A stretch of DNA of 64,000 nt from Erinaceus europaeus (GCF_950295315.1 NW_026647259.1:1-64000), one strand, 5' to 3'; shown: positions 11,053 through 23,479, numbered from the stretch's first letter. Translations and numbers: made by a program. The notes: a model not told the origin generated them from the sequence alone.

Positions 11053-11167
11053 AAAAAAAAAAGTTGGAAAAGGGCAAGAGACTGGCTCTCTCAACAATTA
11101 CCTTTTTGTTCACTAGCAGGCCACCCCATCACCTGGGTCCCACATCTCTCATCTTGAGAGAATCACT

Positions 11168-11312
11168 TCAGTCCACCACTACAAAGAGACCAGAGCACGG
11201 CTCAGCTCAGGCTTATGGTGGTGCAGGGAATTGAACCAGGAGCCTCAGAACCTCAGGCATGAGAGTTTTTTTTTTTTTTTTTGCATAACCATTATTTTGT
11301 GTCCCCAGCCCA
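11168..11312 (-). mobile_element. SINE-B copy split by poly-T
   Basis: Antisense SINE-B. A T18 run sits between GCATGAGAG and GCATAACC, within the tRNA-like part. Confidence 0.75.
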
Positions 11313-11314
11313 CA

Positions 11315-11730
11315 TCAATTTTTTTTACCAAAACTATACTTATTTATCATTGTAACTATAAGTTAGATACAGGAGAAGAGTTGAACAAAAATCAACAGGG
11401 CCGTTTTATGAGAATCAATTTCCGTTGCAAGACTATTTCTAATTTTATCATTACTTATAAATTGTGAATTATACAGCTTGCTTGTATATCAATAGTTTTT
11501 ACTAAGTTTTATAAGTGAGTAGCATATATACATTTTTTTCAAGAGCAAGTTGCTAGATATTTACCAACATACTACAGTCTAAATTTATATCCTAAAATAG
11601 CTTATATAGCTTTCTTTTCTCTGTTAATTACTGAATTTTGATTTTTTTCTTCACATTTTTGCTGTAACATATGGAATTTCCTATTGCATATTACTTTAAA
11701 TAGGTCTTGACATGATTTCTCTCTTAATTA
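11315..11730. other. Repeat-poor non-coding sequence
   Basis: AT-rich sequence; nothing recognised. Confidence 0.45.
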
Positions 11731-12066
11731 ACTTTTTTTTTTGCCTCCAGGATTATCTCTGGGGCTTAGTGCCTGCACTATGAACCCAGTGCTCCTGGAG
11801 GCCACCTTATCCATTTTGTTACCCTTGTTATCGTTGTTATGGATGTTATTGCTGTCCTTGTTGTTGGATAGGACAGAGAGAAATTGAGAGAGGAGGGAAG
11901 ACAGAGAAGAGGAAGAGGAGAAAAAGATAGACTCCTACAGACCTGCTTCACCGACTGATAAGCAAACCTCCTTCAGGTGGAGAGCTCAGAACTGAACGGG
12001 AATCCTTATACTGGTCCTTGCACTTCGCACCATGTGTGCTTAGCCCGATGTTCTAACCCCTGTCCC
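11731..12066 (-). mobile_element. SINE-A copy, long form
   Basis: Includes the distal block GCCTCCAGGATTATCTCTGGGGC, the GTTGTTGGATAGGACAGAG tail region and the antisense tRNA head ending near 12066. Confidence 0.8.
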
Positions 12067-12282
12067 CCTTAATTAAGTTTTAATTTCAATCACTTCATTA
12101 TAATGACAACTAAATAAGAAAGTGGGATTTTGCTCTCTTTTCATGACATGTACTGTGGTCTTAACTTATCATTTTATTACAAGTTCCAGTAAATAGACAC
12201 TTACTTGCATACCCCTTGAAGTTAGTTGTTTATTTACAATGTTCCTCTTCTTTTACGCAAATTCTCAGCTCTTAACTATAAG

Positions 12283-12285
<3 letters not shown>

Positions 12286-12318
<33 letters not shown>
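12286..12318. repeat. (AT)n microsatellite
   Basis: Simple AT dinucleotide run followed by poly-T. Confidence 0.95.
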
Positions 12319-12326
<8 letters not shown>

Positions 12327-12439
12327 TACTTAGGCTTGCAGTCTTTAAACTTACACTCATGATTTTCTTCACTTCTTTGTTTCTTTTAATTTTCAGACAG
12401 AGACATAGAGGGAGAGAAGGAGAAAGGGAGGAAAGCAGA

Positions 12440-12722
12440 GTGGGAGGGGCTAGATGGTGGTGCACCTGGTTAAGTGCATGCTTTACAAGGATCTTGGTTC
12501 AAGCCCCTGGTCTCCATCTGCAGTGAGCAAAACTTCATGAGTGATTAAGCAGGGCTGCAGGTACCTAACTCTTCCCCTTTCTGCTTTCTCCTCCTCTCTC
12601 TAATAATAAATAAATAAACATAATAAAAAAGAGAAGAAAGGTAGAGAGAGAACAAGGGAGGGAGGGATGAACAGAGACAGTAAGGGAGTAGAAGAGAGAG
12701 AGAGGGAGAGGGAAAGAGAACA
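12440..12722 (+). mobile_element. SINE-C copy followed by GA-rich tail
   Basis: TGGTGGTGCACCTGGTTAAGTGC, B-box-like GGTTCAAGCCCC and an AATAAATAAATAAA tail to 12630, then a purine-rich (GA) tract to 12722. Confidence 0.75.
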
Positions 12723-12729
12723 ACACTGA

Positions 12730-12832
12730 CACTTTCTTCAATGTGATAAAGTGGTGCAGGCTAGATTTGAACCTGGAGTGCACACAGAGAAAGAGTCCAC
12801 TAACCCAGTGAGTTATTTTGCTGCTCCCACCA
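12730..12832 (-). mobile_element. SINE fragment
   Basis: Antisense head remnant with GATTTGAACCTGGAGTGCAC and a terminal tRNA-like block. Confidence 0.5.
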
Positions 12833-12946
12833 TGGTTTTTCTTCATCTTGAACTACTGGTCTTTTACAGTCGAATTAGTATTTTCACATCAATATATACA
12901 AAGGAAACAACATATTGACCTCCTCCCACTTAACCTAAGCATTTTG

Positions 12947-13065
12947 TTTATTAGAAAAAATGAGAGAGCCAGAGTGTCACTCTGGTACATGTGATACTGG
13001 AGCAAACTCAGCACCTCATGTGTGAAAATTCAGTGTCTTAGCTACTGTGCCATCTGGCAGGCTAT
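12947..13065 (-). mobile_element. Old tRNA-SINE copy
   Basis: AGAGAGCCAGAGTGTCACTC..GGTACATGTGATACTGG, ending in an antisense tRNA-like head. A fourth, less common subfamily in this window. Confidence 0.55.
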
Positions 13066-14577
13066 CATCCCCTGTGGGGTCCATAGCCACATAAACTTCA
13101 CATAGGACTTTCTTGGTGCCAGATACCATATGAAGAAAAAGAATGTTTGGAGTTCTTTCATAGGACAGTGGTGTCTGTAGTGTCTTGTTCCCAATTAGAC
13201 ACACCCTTCAAAATCAATTGCCACGTGCATATACTGTCCTTTTAAGAGTGTGATACTGACTGTGAAAAGCCAACTTGCAAACCTGATCTCCAGGCTATCT
13301 CATCATTTTACTGATCTTCTATAACTTTCTTAACTATTGTTCTGTTTTTAAAAAGTGCCGTTCTCTCAGCCTCATGGCACTATCTAGTCCAAGGATAATG
13401 CCTCACCATTCAGGTTTCTTGTTATAACAGTACCTACCTCTAGACACCAATTTCTGCATTGTTCAACTACTTCTGTGTCACAGATTATTCCCAAATCTCA
13501 TGAGCAGAAACAAAACTGTTTATTTAGTCTTAATAATAAGACTCACTCTCATAGGAAGGAAATGAATACAGGCAAGGTGTAGGATTTCCATTAGTGATAC
13601 ATATCCTAATGAGACCAAGACTTTATCTTGCTGTTATGGAGAAACCATTTATATTTAACTGTAGGATAATGGTGTGATTTTCCCTTCACACATTAAAAAT
13701 GCTTTGATAAAAGTACACTGTTGTTTGTCTAAGGAAATCAAAGTCAGATTTTTAAGTCTGCAAAGAAAATCAGTAAATAAAGTGAACTGTGTCTTAAAAG
13801 TTGCAAATCTAAGCTTGAAGCAGCGGAGATTTCTGCTAGCTCTGACTTCAAAGGGTAAAGTGCTGAGCAGAGATGCTCAGTAGAAGAAGATCTTGTCTTT
13901 ATTGGCAAAGTCACACTAGGAACTTTTTTTTTTTTTTTTTGTCTATCAAGGCTCCTGGAAGGAGCATATAGAGCTTTGAAATAAACTGAGCTAAGACCTT
14001 TGGGGAAATTTCTCAATAAGGCAAAGGCTGCAGATGCCAGGAGTGTATATGGTGGAGAAGCTGACCTTAAGATGTGGGGTAAGGAATCTATCCTTTAGTT
14101 GTTGGGGTTTTTTTTGTTTGTTTGTTTTCTTTGTGAAAAAGAATTCATTCTGGCAAGAACTATTATAAAAACAATATGGTTGGATTTATAATATTTTTTA
14201 TGTTGCTTTTTATGTATGATTAGCTACTGTTTCATAGTATGAAGCACCTTTTTGCCAAACTGGTATTGAAAAGGTTCTGCTCCATTCATTGTAGTTTATT
14301 ATAGTAATCAGGGAAGGGAAAACTCCCTCTGACTCAGTGGTTTAAGGTAATGGAAGTTTATTTCTCACTCACATTATAGTCTGTGGTAACTAGGAGGGAG
14401 GTTGTGTTATGGAAGGTCATCCAGGAATTTAGTTCCTTCCATTTATCAACTCTGTATCTTTAAAGCTCTTTTTAAAGCTCTTTCTAGTTTTTTTTTTTTT
14501 TTTCTGTGTGTGTGTGAGTGTGAAAACAGAAAAAAAAAGACAGGTTATTTTAATATGGCCACATATTCTTTGGTTCT
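13066..14577. other. Repeat-poor non-coding sequence
   Basis: No exon recognised. Two stretches (about 13470-13560 and 14285-14420, with GGTTTAAGGTAATGGAAG and TTTATTTCTCACTC) resemble old DNA-transposon-type repeats, weakly. Poly-T runs lie at 13927 and 14489. Confidence 0.4.
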
Positions 14578-14868
14578 TTTTTTTTTTTTGTCCTCCAGGA
14601 TCATCAGTGCTTGCACTAGGATTCCACTGTTCTTGGTGGACATTTTTTTCCCCATTTTTGTTGCTATTGTTGGATAGGACTGAGAGAAATTGATAGAGGA
14701 AGAGAAGACAGAGAAAGGGAGAGAAAAACAGACACCTGCAGACGTGCTTCACCGCTTGTGAAACGACCCCCTGCAGATGGAGAGCTGGGACTTGAACCGT
14801 GATCCTTGCACCGGTCTTTGCACTTCTCACTATGTGTGTTTAACCTGGTTTGCTACTGCCCAGCCCCC
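14578..14868 (-). mobile_element. SINE-A copy, long form
   Basis: Poly-T, CCTCCAGGATCATCAG, TTGGATAGGACTGAGAG, CACCTGCAGACG and an antisense head GTTTAACCTGG. Confidence 0.8.
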
Positions 14869-15002
14869 TTTTTAGGTCATTTTTATGTGTGAATATTTTC
14901 TATATGTTTTCCACCCTGTTCCCTTCTTTCTGAGTATGGACATACTTAGTAACTTTTTTTCTAAAGAATAAAAAAGTGAACTGAAAATGATGGTATACAG
15001 AT

Positions 15003-15412
15003 CAAAATCTAGATCACAAAGTCCTGCAGTTGCCTGCTTGGAGTCTCTCTTCTCCCACTGTGGGAGAAACCAGATACCATGTGAAATAGACACTCAAGTT
15101 CCCATGTGGAAAGGCCCGTGTTATGAAAATCTTAGGATTTTTGCTAGTGTCCAGCAACAGTACAGTGTTTTCCTCTCAACAATCCTATGAAGGAGACACC
15201 TTGGAAGTGTATCTTCCAGATGCACTCAGACCTCCACACAGCACAGTCCCAGGCAATGACTTGATTGCAGCCTTGTGTAAACCCAGAGCCAGAAATACTC
15301 AAGACAATCTCTCCCAGATTTATAACCAAAATCAAGAGATAATAAAATGTAATAGTCTTAAACTGCTAAGGTTTAGATGGATTTGTGACCACAATAATAT
15401 ATAATCACTAGA
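15003..15412 (+). mobile_element. Ancient MaLR-like LTR
   Basis: The order CTTGGAGTCTCTCTTCTC, CTCAAGTTCCCATGTGGAAAGG, ACTTGATTGCAGCC, GAGATAATAAAATG, AACTGCTAAGGTTT matches the MLT-type mammalian LTR pattern I know. A polyadenylation signal lies near 15340. Short open frames on both strands here are by-products. Confidence 0.55.
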
Positions 15413-15494
15413 GAGTAAGGAGTTGCACAATGAAAGTGGGTTTTTTGTCCTGTTGTTGTTGATTGTTTGGGGATTTTTTGTTTGTTGGTTGGTT

Positions 15495-15617
15495 TGTTCT
15501 TTTACCCAAGAACTGGTCAGCTCTGGCTTATGGTGGGGTGGAGGACTGAACCTAGGATTTCAAAGCCTCAGGCATGACAGTCTCTTCGCATAACCATTAT
15601 ACTATATTCCTGGCCCT
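15495..15617 (-). mobile_element. SINE-B copy
   Basis: CAAGAACTGGTCAG, CTCTGGCTTATGGTGG, CTCAGGCATGACAG, GCATAACCATTATACTAT. Confidence 0.8.
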
Positions 15618-15929
15618 AAGAGTGTTATATATATATTTGGTTTGCAAGACACTGCAACCACTTCATGTGTAATTCTCTTTATCAAAGCTGAGTCACATGC
15701 TTGATCACACCTGACATGACTGCAAAAAACTATGGAGAATATAGTCTAGCTAAGGCCTAGCAGAGAATTAAATACACGGATGGATACCTGTACAGTTTCT
15801 ATTTCACATAACAAATTTATGTTTGGAAATGTTTGAACCACAAATAATTGCTGGTTATATATTCAAATTCAGGCAAAATTCTCAGAGAAAGTAAGTAAAG
15901 AATCCAAAGTATTAGTATTTAATTCTCTC

Positions 15930-16132
15930 TCTTTGATAGGGAAGAGAGAAATTGAGAGAGGAGGGGAAGATAGAGAAGAGAAAAAGACAGACACCTGCAG
16001 ACCTACTTCGCTGCTCATGAAGCTTCCCCCCTGCAGGTGGGCAACAGGGGCTTGAACTTAGATCTGTGTGTGGGTCTTTGTGCTTAATACTATGGGAGCT
16101 TTACCTGGTGTGCCACCATCCAGGCCCCCTTC
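15930..16132 (-). mobile_element. SINE-A/C type copy
   Basis: GAGAGAAATTGAGAGAGG, CACCTGCAGACC, CATGAAGCTTCCCCCC and an antisense head ending GTGCCACCATCCAGG. Confidence 0.75.
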
Positions 16133-16254
16133 TTGATCTCTTTTATAGGCTTTTACCAGATATCACTAGAGTTTCTCAGGCTTATTTTTTTAAAAGGCTT
16201 TGAAGTAGTTCTTTCAGGATTGAAATATCAGTACTTAAAAAGTCACTCCCAATA

Positions 16255-16400
16255 ATTAACTTTACTGAACATTAAGTCATTGCATACAATATGTTATTAA
16301 CATTCACAACAAATTAGAATGAGGTCAGCACAATGGTCTCAATTTCCTAAATGGGGAAGTTTAGAGATAGAGAAGATAGAGCATATATTCAGAGTCTCAG
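16255..16400 (+). mobile_element. Possible MIR remnant
   Basis: TTACTGAACATTAAGTCATTGC..ATTCACAACAA..CTAAATGGGGAAG follows MIR order at low similarity. Confidence 0.3.
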
Positions 16401-16482
16401 AAATATCTAACTAAGCCTTAGATAGATTCACCCTTATAATCCAAGTATAAATTTCTCTAGACATTTGATCTCCAATCTAGGT

Positions 16483-16803
16483 CAACAAAGTGTTTTTTCA
16501 AAAAATATTTATTTATTTATTCCCTTTTGTTGCCCTTGTTGTTTTATTGTTGTAATCTAGTCATTACTGTTGTTGCTATTGATGTCATCGTTGTTTGATA
16601 GGACAGAGAGAAATGGAGAGAGGAGGGGAAGACAGAGAGGGGAAGAGAAAGATAGACACCTGCAGACCTGCTTCACCACCTGTGAAGCGACTCCCCTGTA
16701 GGTGGGGAGCTGGGGGCTCGAACTGGGATCCTTAAGCGGGTCCTTGTGCTTTGTGCCACGTGCGCTTAGCCAGCTGCTATTGCCTGGCTCCCAACAAAGT
16801 GTT
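16483..16803 (-). mobile_element. SINE-A copy with 12-bp target duplication
   Basis: A perfect CAACAAAGTGTT lies at 16483-16494 and 16792-16803 and encloses a full antisense SINE-A (16495-16791) with an intact tRNA-like head and B-box region. Confidence 0.9.
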
Positions 16804-17918
16804 AAAGACAGGCCCAAGAGAGTCTTCAGTCAATGGTGTGGAGCCCTGACATTCTGTCCATGTAGGAAGGTTGGGAAAGTATCTGGCATGCTCTTACCCA
16901 TTGGAACATAGCCTAAGAACTATGGATTCTTCACAGACAGTTAACAAATAACATCTTGGAAGGCAATAGGAAGATAAACTTGGAAAAATTCACTTGTTTC
17001 CTTCAGAATAACTTGGGGTAGGATATCTCTGAGATTGGATAGGATAAAAACATCTACCATACAATCTGGCTATGAGGCCTGAATAACAAGATATATGCAA
17101 AAGCATCTAGAATATGTCTTGGTTGCATTAAGATTTTTGTATTGAGAACCTCTAATGACATAATTTGCTAGAGATTAGAGAACCTATCTGATTTTTATTA
17201 TGCCTTTAAGGTTTAGGACAATATCTGCTATCCCTCCCTCTGCCACTTATTCTTTTTTTATTTGTTGAAGCCATAGATGAATGAATGAGAGAAGTCTTTA
17301 TTCATTTTCCCTAGGGGTAGAGAGCTTAGTTAGAAATGTACAGTCTAGTCATTTCTTCTTTCTTTTGTGTGTTGCTCAAGATTTCATAAAGTGCTTTCTC
17401 ACACACAGTCTTTTATGCCAGTTCCCCATTAGGGCTTCACAGCTGCTTACTCCTGGAGCAGTAGCAGCAACCTCTATTAAAGAACTTTGTCCAAATAAGG
17501 ATTGAATAAAATCTAACAAATTCAAAGATTTCTCAGAGGAGAGCAATAACAATTCATTAAATGGGCCTTCTGAAGAAAGGTTAAGAGATTTAATATTATT
17601 TCAGCTAGAGATGCCAGCTGGGGGTGGTGATAAATTTTCACAAAACAAAAATAATTTCTTGTAAAACTTTGTGGTTACAGTGAATTATTCCATTGAGGAC
17701 AGCAGAGTAGGCATTTAGATAGTTTTCCTATTTGACATTAACAAGGAGCCTCACCTACCCTCTCTGCTTGTGGGATTGTAACAGCCACTTGTTCTATGAA
17801 AAGTCTTTATTGCATTAGGACATCTTCTCAAGATTGTTATATCCATCAAATACAATGATGTCACTGGGACAAAGCAAAGAAGAGATATGTAAACTAAGTA
17901 GAAGTTTATGTTCATTTT
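16804..17918. other. Repeat-poor non-coding sequence
   Basis: No convincing exon, RNA or repeat seen. Unique-looking sequence. Confidence 0.45.
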
Positions 17919-17919
17919 T

Positions 17920-18208
17920 TTTTAGTTTTTTTAATATTTACTTATTTTCCTTTTTGTTGCCCTTGTTTTATTGTTGTAGTTATTATTGTTATTATTGGTG
18001 TCATCATTGTTTGATAGGACAGAGAGAAATGGAGAGAGAAGGGGAAGACAGAGAGGGGGAGAGAAAGATAGACATCTGCAGACCTGCTTCACAACTTGTG
18101 AAGCGACGCTCCTGCAGGTGGGGAGCCGGGGATCAAACCAGGATTCTTACACGGGTCCTTGCACTTTGCACCACGTGCACTTAACCCACTTCGCTACCGC
18201 CCGACTCC
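17920..18208 (-). mobile_element. SINE-A copy, little diverged
   Basis: Full antisense SINE-A with CACGTGCACTTAACCC and GCTACCGCCCGACTCCC at the head. Retains several CpGs. Confidence 0.85.
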
Positions 18209-18209
18209 C

Positions 18210-19428
18210 TCATTCTTTTAATTGTTCCTTCCAAGAGAGAAGAAAGACCAACATGAGCCAAATTACTTAAGTGCCCCCAAAACATTTACAGACACTACCT
18301 TCTTTGATGATCTCCAGAGCATTTCATAAATAAATTTTATAAATATACTATATTTATAAACATAACACACATACATGTGAATCATGAGCATCATACTAAT
18401 TTTATTCTTGTTCAGTTTTCCTATAGTATCTATAGACATGAGTAATAGCACTGTCAACATGGTATTTTGTCATATCCCTGAACTTTTTACACAGCCCAAG
18501 GACAAACCATGTGTACTGAATACATTCTATATACCATTATGTTAACACTAGTGATACCATGGAAAATCTTATATATTTGGTCCTTGCTAAAGTAAGTCCA
18601 TATATAGACCAGTTGGGACACAAAGAAATCAAGAAGTAACTGCAACAAAGTAAGATGAACTCTATAGAATCTTATAGAAAAACATCGTAACCCAGAATAA
18701 GGGTATAGAAAATAGCTTTTGGAAGAATGTAATGTCTTAATTGATCTAGAGAATATTAATAGTTATTAACAATTATCATTTGTTTCTTCTCTGCCCACAT
18801 TAAAATTTTCTTACTTTGGAAATAGATACTATTTTCTAGTTTATCTAGTTATCCCACTCCTTTCAATTTACTCTTTATTTTAAAGAAATATGCTACATAA
18901 ATAATCCAATCATCACCTACACTGATTAAGGATGAAGGAAATCTCTGGCATGGTTAATTAAAGAAAAATAAATGTCAATAATCATATTCCAACAGTTAGT
19001 ACTATGTGTTAATATTTGTTATTTTAGATAGGACAGTATTCTTTTCATAAATTCACTATGCTCTACCTAAATTACATCAGGGTAATATATTTTTCCCCTT
19101 AAAGAAAAGAAGTTCTGATGAAGACAGGCCTGCAGTCTTGATAGTCAGAAACCTGCTCATTTGCCACTTGGTTGCAAATAGTTATATCACAAAGCATAGG
19201 TTCCTAGGCCTCCTGTTGTGAAAGTTTATCCACTGGGAAATCTTTTAAGTCACAGAGAGCTTTAGGTCATATATTTAGCTCATTGACTTATATTTAGCTC
19301 ATTCCATAGCTCCACTGCAACCTTAGTACCAGACTATATACTCTTCGTTCATAAGTCCATATGACTATTTCACGTGAAGCCATCAGAGGTTATTCACCAA
19401 GTTCTGTTGTTAGATAGTCTAAGCTCAA
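18210..19428. other. Repeat-poor non-coding sequence
   Basis: AT-rich. A weak L2-like phrase lies near 18500-18590. No gene recognised. Confidence 0.4.
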
Positions 19429-19762
19429 GATTTCAGCACTTTTTTTTTTAGTTTTTTAATTTTTTGTTAATATTTATTTATTTTCCCTTTTGTTGCTCTT
19501 GTGTTATTGTTATAGTTATTGTTGTTATTGATGTCATTGTAGTTGAATAGGACAGAGAGAAATGGAGAGAGGCGGGGAAGATAGAGAGGGGGAGAGAAAA
19601 ATAGACACCTGAAGACTGCTTCACCGCCTATGAACTGACTCCCCTGCAGGTGGGGAGTGGGGGGGGGTGGCTCAAACCAGGATCCTTATGCAGGTCCTTG
19701 AGCTTTGCGCCACTGTGCTCTTAACCTGCTGTGCTACTGCCTGACTCCTGATTTCAGCACTT
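19429..19762 (-). mobile_element. SINE-A copy with 13-bp target duplication
   Basis: GATTTCAGCACTT at 19429-19441 is repeated perfectly at 19750-19762, around an antisense SINE-A with a G-run near 19660. Confidence 0.9.
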
Positions 19763-19832
19763 CTATTTATGAACTACAGTACGACTTTGTGTGAATTACT
19801 CTTCCTAGCCATTCTCAACTATAAGATGAAAG

Positions 19833-20128
19833 ACTTGGGAGTATGGCAGTAGTGCAGCAGGTTAAGCAAACGTGGCGCAAAGAGCAAGGACTAGAGTAAG
19901 GATCCCGGTTCAAGTCCCTGGCTCCCCACCTGCAGGGGAGTCACTTCACAGGCGGTGAAGCAGGTCTGAAGGTGTCTTTCTCTCCCCCACTCTGTCTTCC
20001 CCTCCTCTCTCCATTTCTTTCTGTCCTATTCAACAACAACATCAATAACAACAATAATAATAACTACAACAATAAACAAAAAGGGCAACAAAATGAAATA
20101 AATAAATATTTTAAAAATCTTAAAAAAA
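19833..20128 (+). mobile_element. SINE-A copy
   Basis: Sense copy with CGTGGCGCAAAGAGC, B-box GGTTCAAGTCCC, the core and an AATAAATAAATATTTT tail. Confidence 0.85.
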
Positions 20129-20179
20129 GAATTCTAGCTACTTTTTTTGCCCTCCTATATTATCACTCTTATCTTCATT

Positions 20180-20280
20180 TCTTTTTCTCTTTATTTGGGA
20201 GATTAATGGTTTACTGTTTACAGTAAAATGCAGTAGCTGATATATGTGTAGATTTCTCAGTTTTCCAAATAACACAAAGC
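20180..20280 (-). mobile_element. LINE/R tail fragment, antisense
   Basis: Shares TTTCTCAGTTTT and the preceding GGTTTACTG..CAGTAGCTG order with the fragment at 39945-40140, so both derive from one repeat family. Confidence 0.45.
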
Positions 20281-20594
20281 AGAACTTGAACTAGATTTAA
20301 TTTGTTGCATCAAAGTAATGGACTCTGGGTTGTAGGGTGGGAAGTATTCAGGTCTTGTAATATGATGGTAAAGGAGGACCTAGCTGAGGGGGTAGAATGT
20401 TATCTTCATTTCTAATCTTATTTCTGTTTCTCTTAATTACTAGAGAGTGATTAAGTAAAAAATCTACATATTGTTGAAGCCACCAGGGCCAGCTAGAAAA
20501 TAGTTCCCAGCCAACTTCCCAGTAGCAAAACAACTGCAAACTATTTCACTTTATAGAGTTAAAGTGAAATTAACCCTTAAATTTTACACTTATA

Positions 20595-20920
20595 ACCTTT
20601 TAAGTAACTCATGTAGCCACAAGTGAATCTAGGCAAGCATAATCAAGGGATTGAAAAGGTGTGATGGAGAGACCGTCCAAGTCTGAAGAAACCATTCTCA
20701 GGGACTTCCAGAGACCTAGCTATGGAGTAGGAGCCATTTTGATTGCACTCATGATAAACTAACTAAATAATAATAACAACAACAAAAATCACTTGAAAAC
20801 TCAGTAAAATACAATTGTAATCTCTTCAAAAACTCACCAAGCTACAGGTGAGTACAGACACGTGTGATCAGTGGATGAAAAGGGGTGAGGAAGAAATTCT
20901 CCTAACTTAAAAGTTGTACT
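20595..20920 (+). repeat. Two diverged copies of a ~100-bp unit
   Basis: About 20600-20690 and 20830-20920 share the order ACTCA(T/C)..AGC.ACA(A/G)GTGA, then GATTGAAAAGGTGTGA versus GATGAAAAGGGGTGA. Separated by an (AACAAC) A-rich stretch. Either part of an L1 3' region or an old duplication. Confidence 0.45.
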
Positions 20921-20929
20921 TGGCTCTGA

Positions 20930-21240
20930 ACTGGAAGTGAAGCAGCCAAGCACATTACCTGGGGTAATGACTGTGGGATAATTTCACTTATAGACAGAAG
21001 CTTAGAAGTAAGAACAGAAAGGGAAAACAATGCAGTACTAAGACTAATTTTGGTACATTGTACTCAAATAAAGGACTCTGGGGCTTTCGGGTTTACCATA
21101 TGGGTGTCAGGGTGGGGAACAGTCCCTGGGTAGTGGAAGTGGTGTGAAACTGTGCTTTTATTAACTTATACTCTTATACATCACCATTAATTCAGTAAGC
21201 CAGAAAACAAAATCATGGAATATTTCAAGTTACAAAAAAA
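20930..21240 (+). mobile_element. L1 3' end
   Basis: ATAATTTCACTTATAGACAG and AAATAAAGGACTCTGGGG match the order of the L1 3' region at 63890-64000. Ends in an A-rich tail. Confidence 0.6.
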
Positions 21241-21566
21241 AAAAAAGAAAAAAAACTTATTGGGTGTTATTGGATCTAGGATTTATATGTAGAGTATTAG
21301 AAAGAGTAGCACCTGGTACTTGATAACTGTTTGATAAACATTAAAGATTATTCTAAATTAAACCAAGTCTACAAATAGGGAAGGGGGTATGCTTATATTA
21401 AATTGAGATATAGCAATGAATGAAGTCAACGTTTTAGATGTGTGGTTTTGATAGTGATTTAATACCTCAAAATACTTTCTAACAAGACAAAAGCAGATCA
21501 CCACACTGCTGATTGTGACATAATCTCACAGCTGGATCTTCCTCTCTCCCACTTAAAAAATAACCC

Positions 21567-22035
21567 AGCCTTTAGGTCCATGATTGTTCAACAATTTGTT
21601 TGGCTTTGTATATTAACTCTCTTTTCAGCCACCAGGTTCCAGATGCATTCCAGTAGGATGTGACAGACAACCCCACCAATGTGCCTTGGTGCTCCACTTC
21701 CCCAGAGTCCTTCCCCACTAGGGAAAGAAAGAGACAAGCTGGGAATATGGATCGACCTGTCAACACCCAGGTTCAGCGGGGAAGCAATTACAGAAGCCAG
21801 ACCTTCCACCTTCTGCATCCCACAATGACCTTGGGTCCATACTCCCAGAGGGTTAAAGAATAGGAAAGCTCTCAGTGGAGGGGATGGGATACAGAGTTCT
21901 GGTGGTGGGAATTGTGTGAAGCTGTACCCCTCTTATCCTATGGTTTTGTCATTGTTTCCTTTTTATAAATAAAAATTTTTTTAAATGCAGAAAAAGAAAG
22001 AAAGGAAGAAAAGAAGGAAGAAAGAAAGAAAAGAA
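21567..22035 (+). mobile_element. R-family copy with (GAAA)n tail
   Basis: From GGTCCATGATTGTTCAACAA to TTTTATAAATAAAAA, then a (GAAA)/(GGAA) purine tract at 21990-22035 grown from the A-tail. Confidence 0.8.
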
Positions 22036-22868
22036 AACCTTCTGAAACCATGCAGTGGCTTTGCTATATCATGCTTCACTTCATCTTGGAATCCTACAGA
22101 CCATCTCCAGGGGGTTTAATTACCCAAACTACCCAGAGAAACTAATTATAACAACTCAAGACTACCCTGAATTGCATTAATGTACAACAAAAAAGGTCAT
22201 AAAAATCTTCTGTGCTCACAGCTCTTGCTTATTTTTTCACAGTTTGAGGTAAAGATTGCTGATCTTGGGAAGAGTTTAAGGTCAACCCAATTTCTTCCTT
22301 TTAGCTTTATTTTCTTCATCTGTTCTAAAGTCTCTCTTCCCTCCATGGCTAAACTATAATTCCTTCCTCTCCTAGTTTTGTAACATATTTGCCAAAAAAA
22401 AAAAAAAAAACATAGAGCTTTAGAGTGAGATAAATCTATTAAGATGTTGAAATTCCATCTACTTCCTCAAATGAGTATGTAAGTGCTCCAAAATGGGAAT
22501 TATTTGTACTTGTTATTATTGACACCAAAATCTTATATTCAAACTCCAAAGTAATGATTTCTGAAATGTAGACTGATAACTTTAATTACAATATGAAAAA
22601 CATGAAGTTCTTACTAAAAGGCAAACTCCTGGGTCTTACTTGAGAGCTACTGACCTCTGGAAGTGGGAAGTAGGAGTGTATCATTTTAAATAAAATTTCC
22701 ACATTGTTCTTGTGCATGTTAAGGTTCAAGACTCACTGAACTTATACTTGAACATTATATGTACAGTCAGTAGTATCACCATTATTAACAATAGTAATAT
22801 TTCACCTTATTTCCAAGAGTGAGGGAGAGAGGAATTAAAATTATATCTCAGGCAGTGAGAGGCAAGTG
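22036..22868. other. Repeat-poor non-coding sequence
   Basis: No gene seen; A18 run near 22394. Confidence 0.45.
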
Positions 22869-22869
22869 T

Positions 22870-23335
22870 AGAAGGATTTTTATAGGGAGCCGGGTGGTAA
22901 TGCAAAGGGTGCACTTGGTGCAAAGTGCAAGTACTGGCTATGGATCCTTGTTTGAGCCCCCAGCTCCCCACCTGCAGGGGAGTCGCTTCCCAGGTGGTGA
23001 AGCAGGTCTGCAGGTGTTTAGCTTTCTTTCCCCCTCTCTGTCTTCCCCTCCTCTCTCCATTTCTCTCTGTCCTATCCAACAACGATGACAATAATAACTA
23101 CAACAATAAAACAACAAGGGCAACAAAAGGGAATAAATAAATATTTAAAAAATTAAAAAAGGGTGGAGGGTAGATAGCATAATGATTATGCAAAGAGGCT
23201 CTCATGCCTGAGGCTCCAACATCCCAGGTTCAGTCCCCCGCACCAACATAAGCCAGAACTGAACAGTGTTCTGGTAAAAAAAATTAAAAAATTAAAAAAT
23301 TAAATAAAATCCTTGAAAAAAAAGAAGGATTTTTA
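22870..23335 (+). mobile_element. SINE-A plus SINE-B dimer in one target duplication
   Basis: SINE-A (about 22885-23160) is followed directly by SINE-B (about 23163-23320), same strand. A single perfect 13-bp duplication AGAAGGATTTTTA (22870-22882 and 23323-23335) encloses both; no duplication separates the two units. Confidence 0.85.
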
Positions 23336-23402
23336 CAAACCTCAGGGATAATTAGTCCCCTAAAATGACACTGTGGAAAATATGGAATTGCTCAGGCATT
23401 CC

Positions 23403-23461
23403 CAACTTGGACCATTGGTTTATGTGTGTGTGTGTGTGTGTGTGTGTGTTGTGTGTGTGTT
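23403..23461. repeat. (TG)n microsatellite
   Basis: TG dinucleotides with one TTG interruption. Confidence 0.95.
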
Positions 23462-23479
23462 TTCATGTTCTGGGATCTT

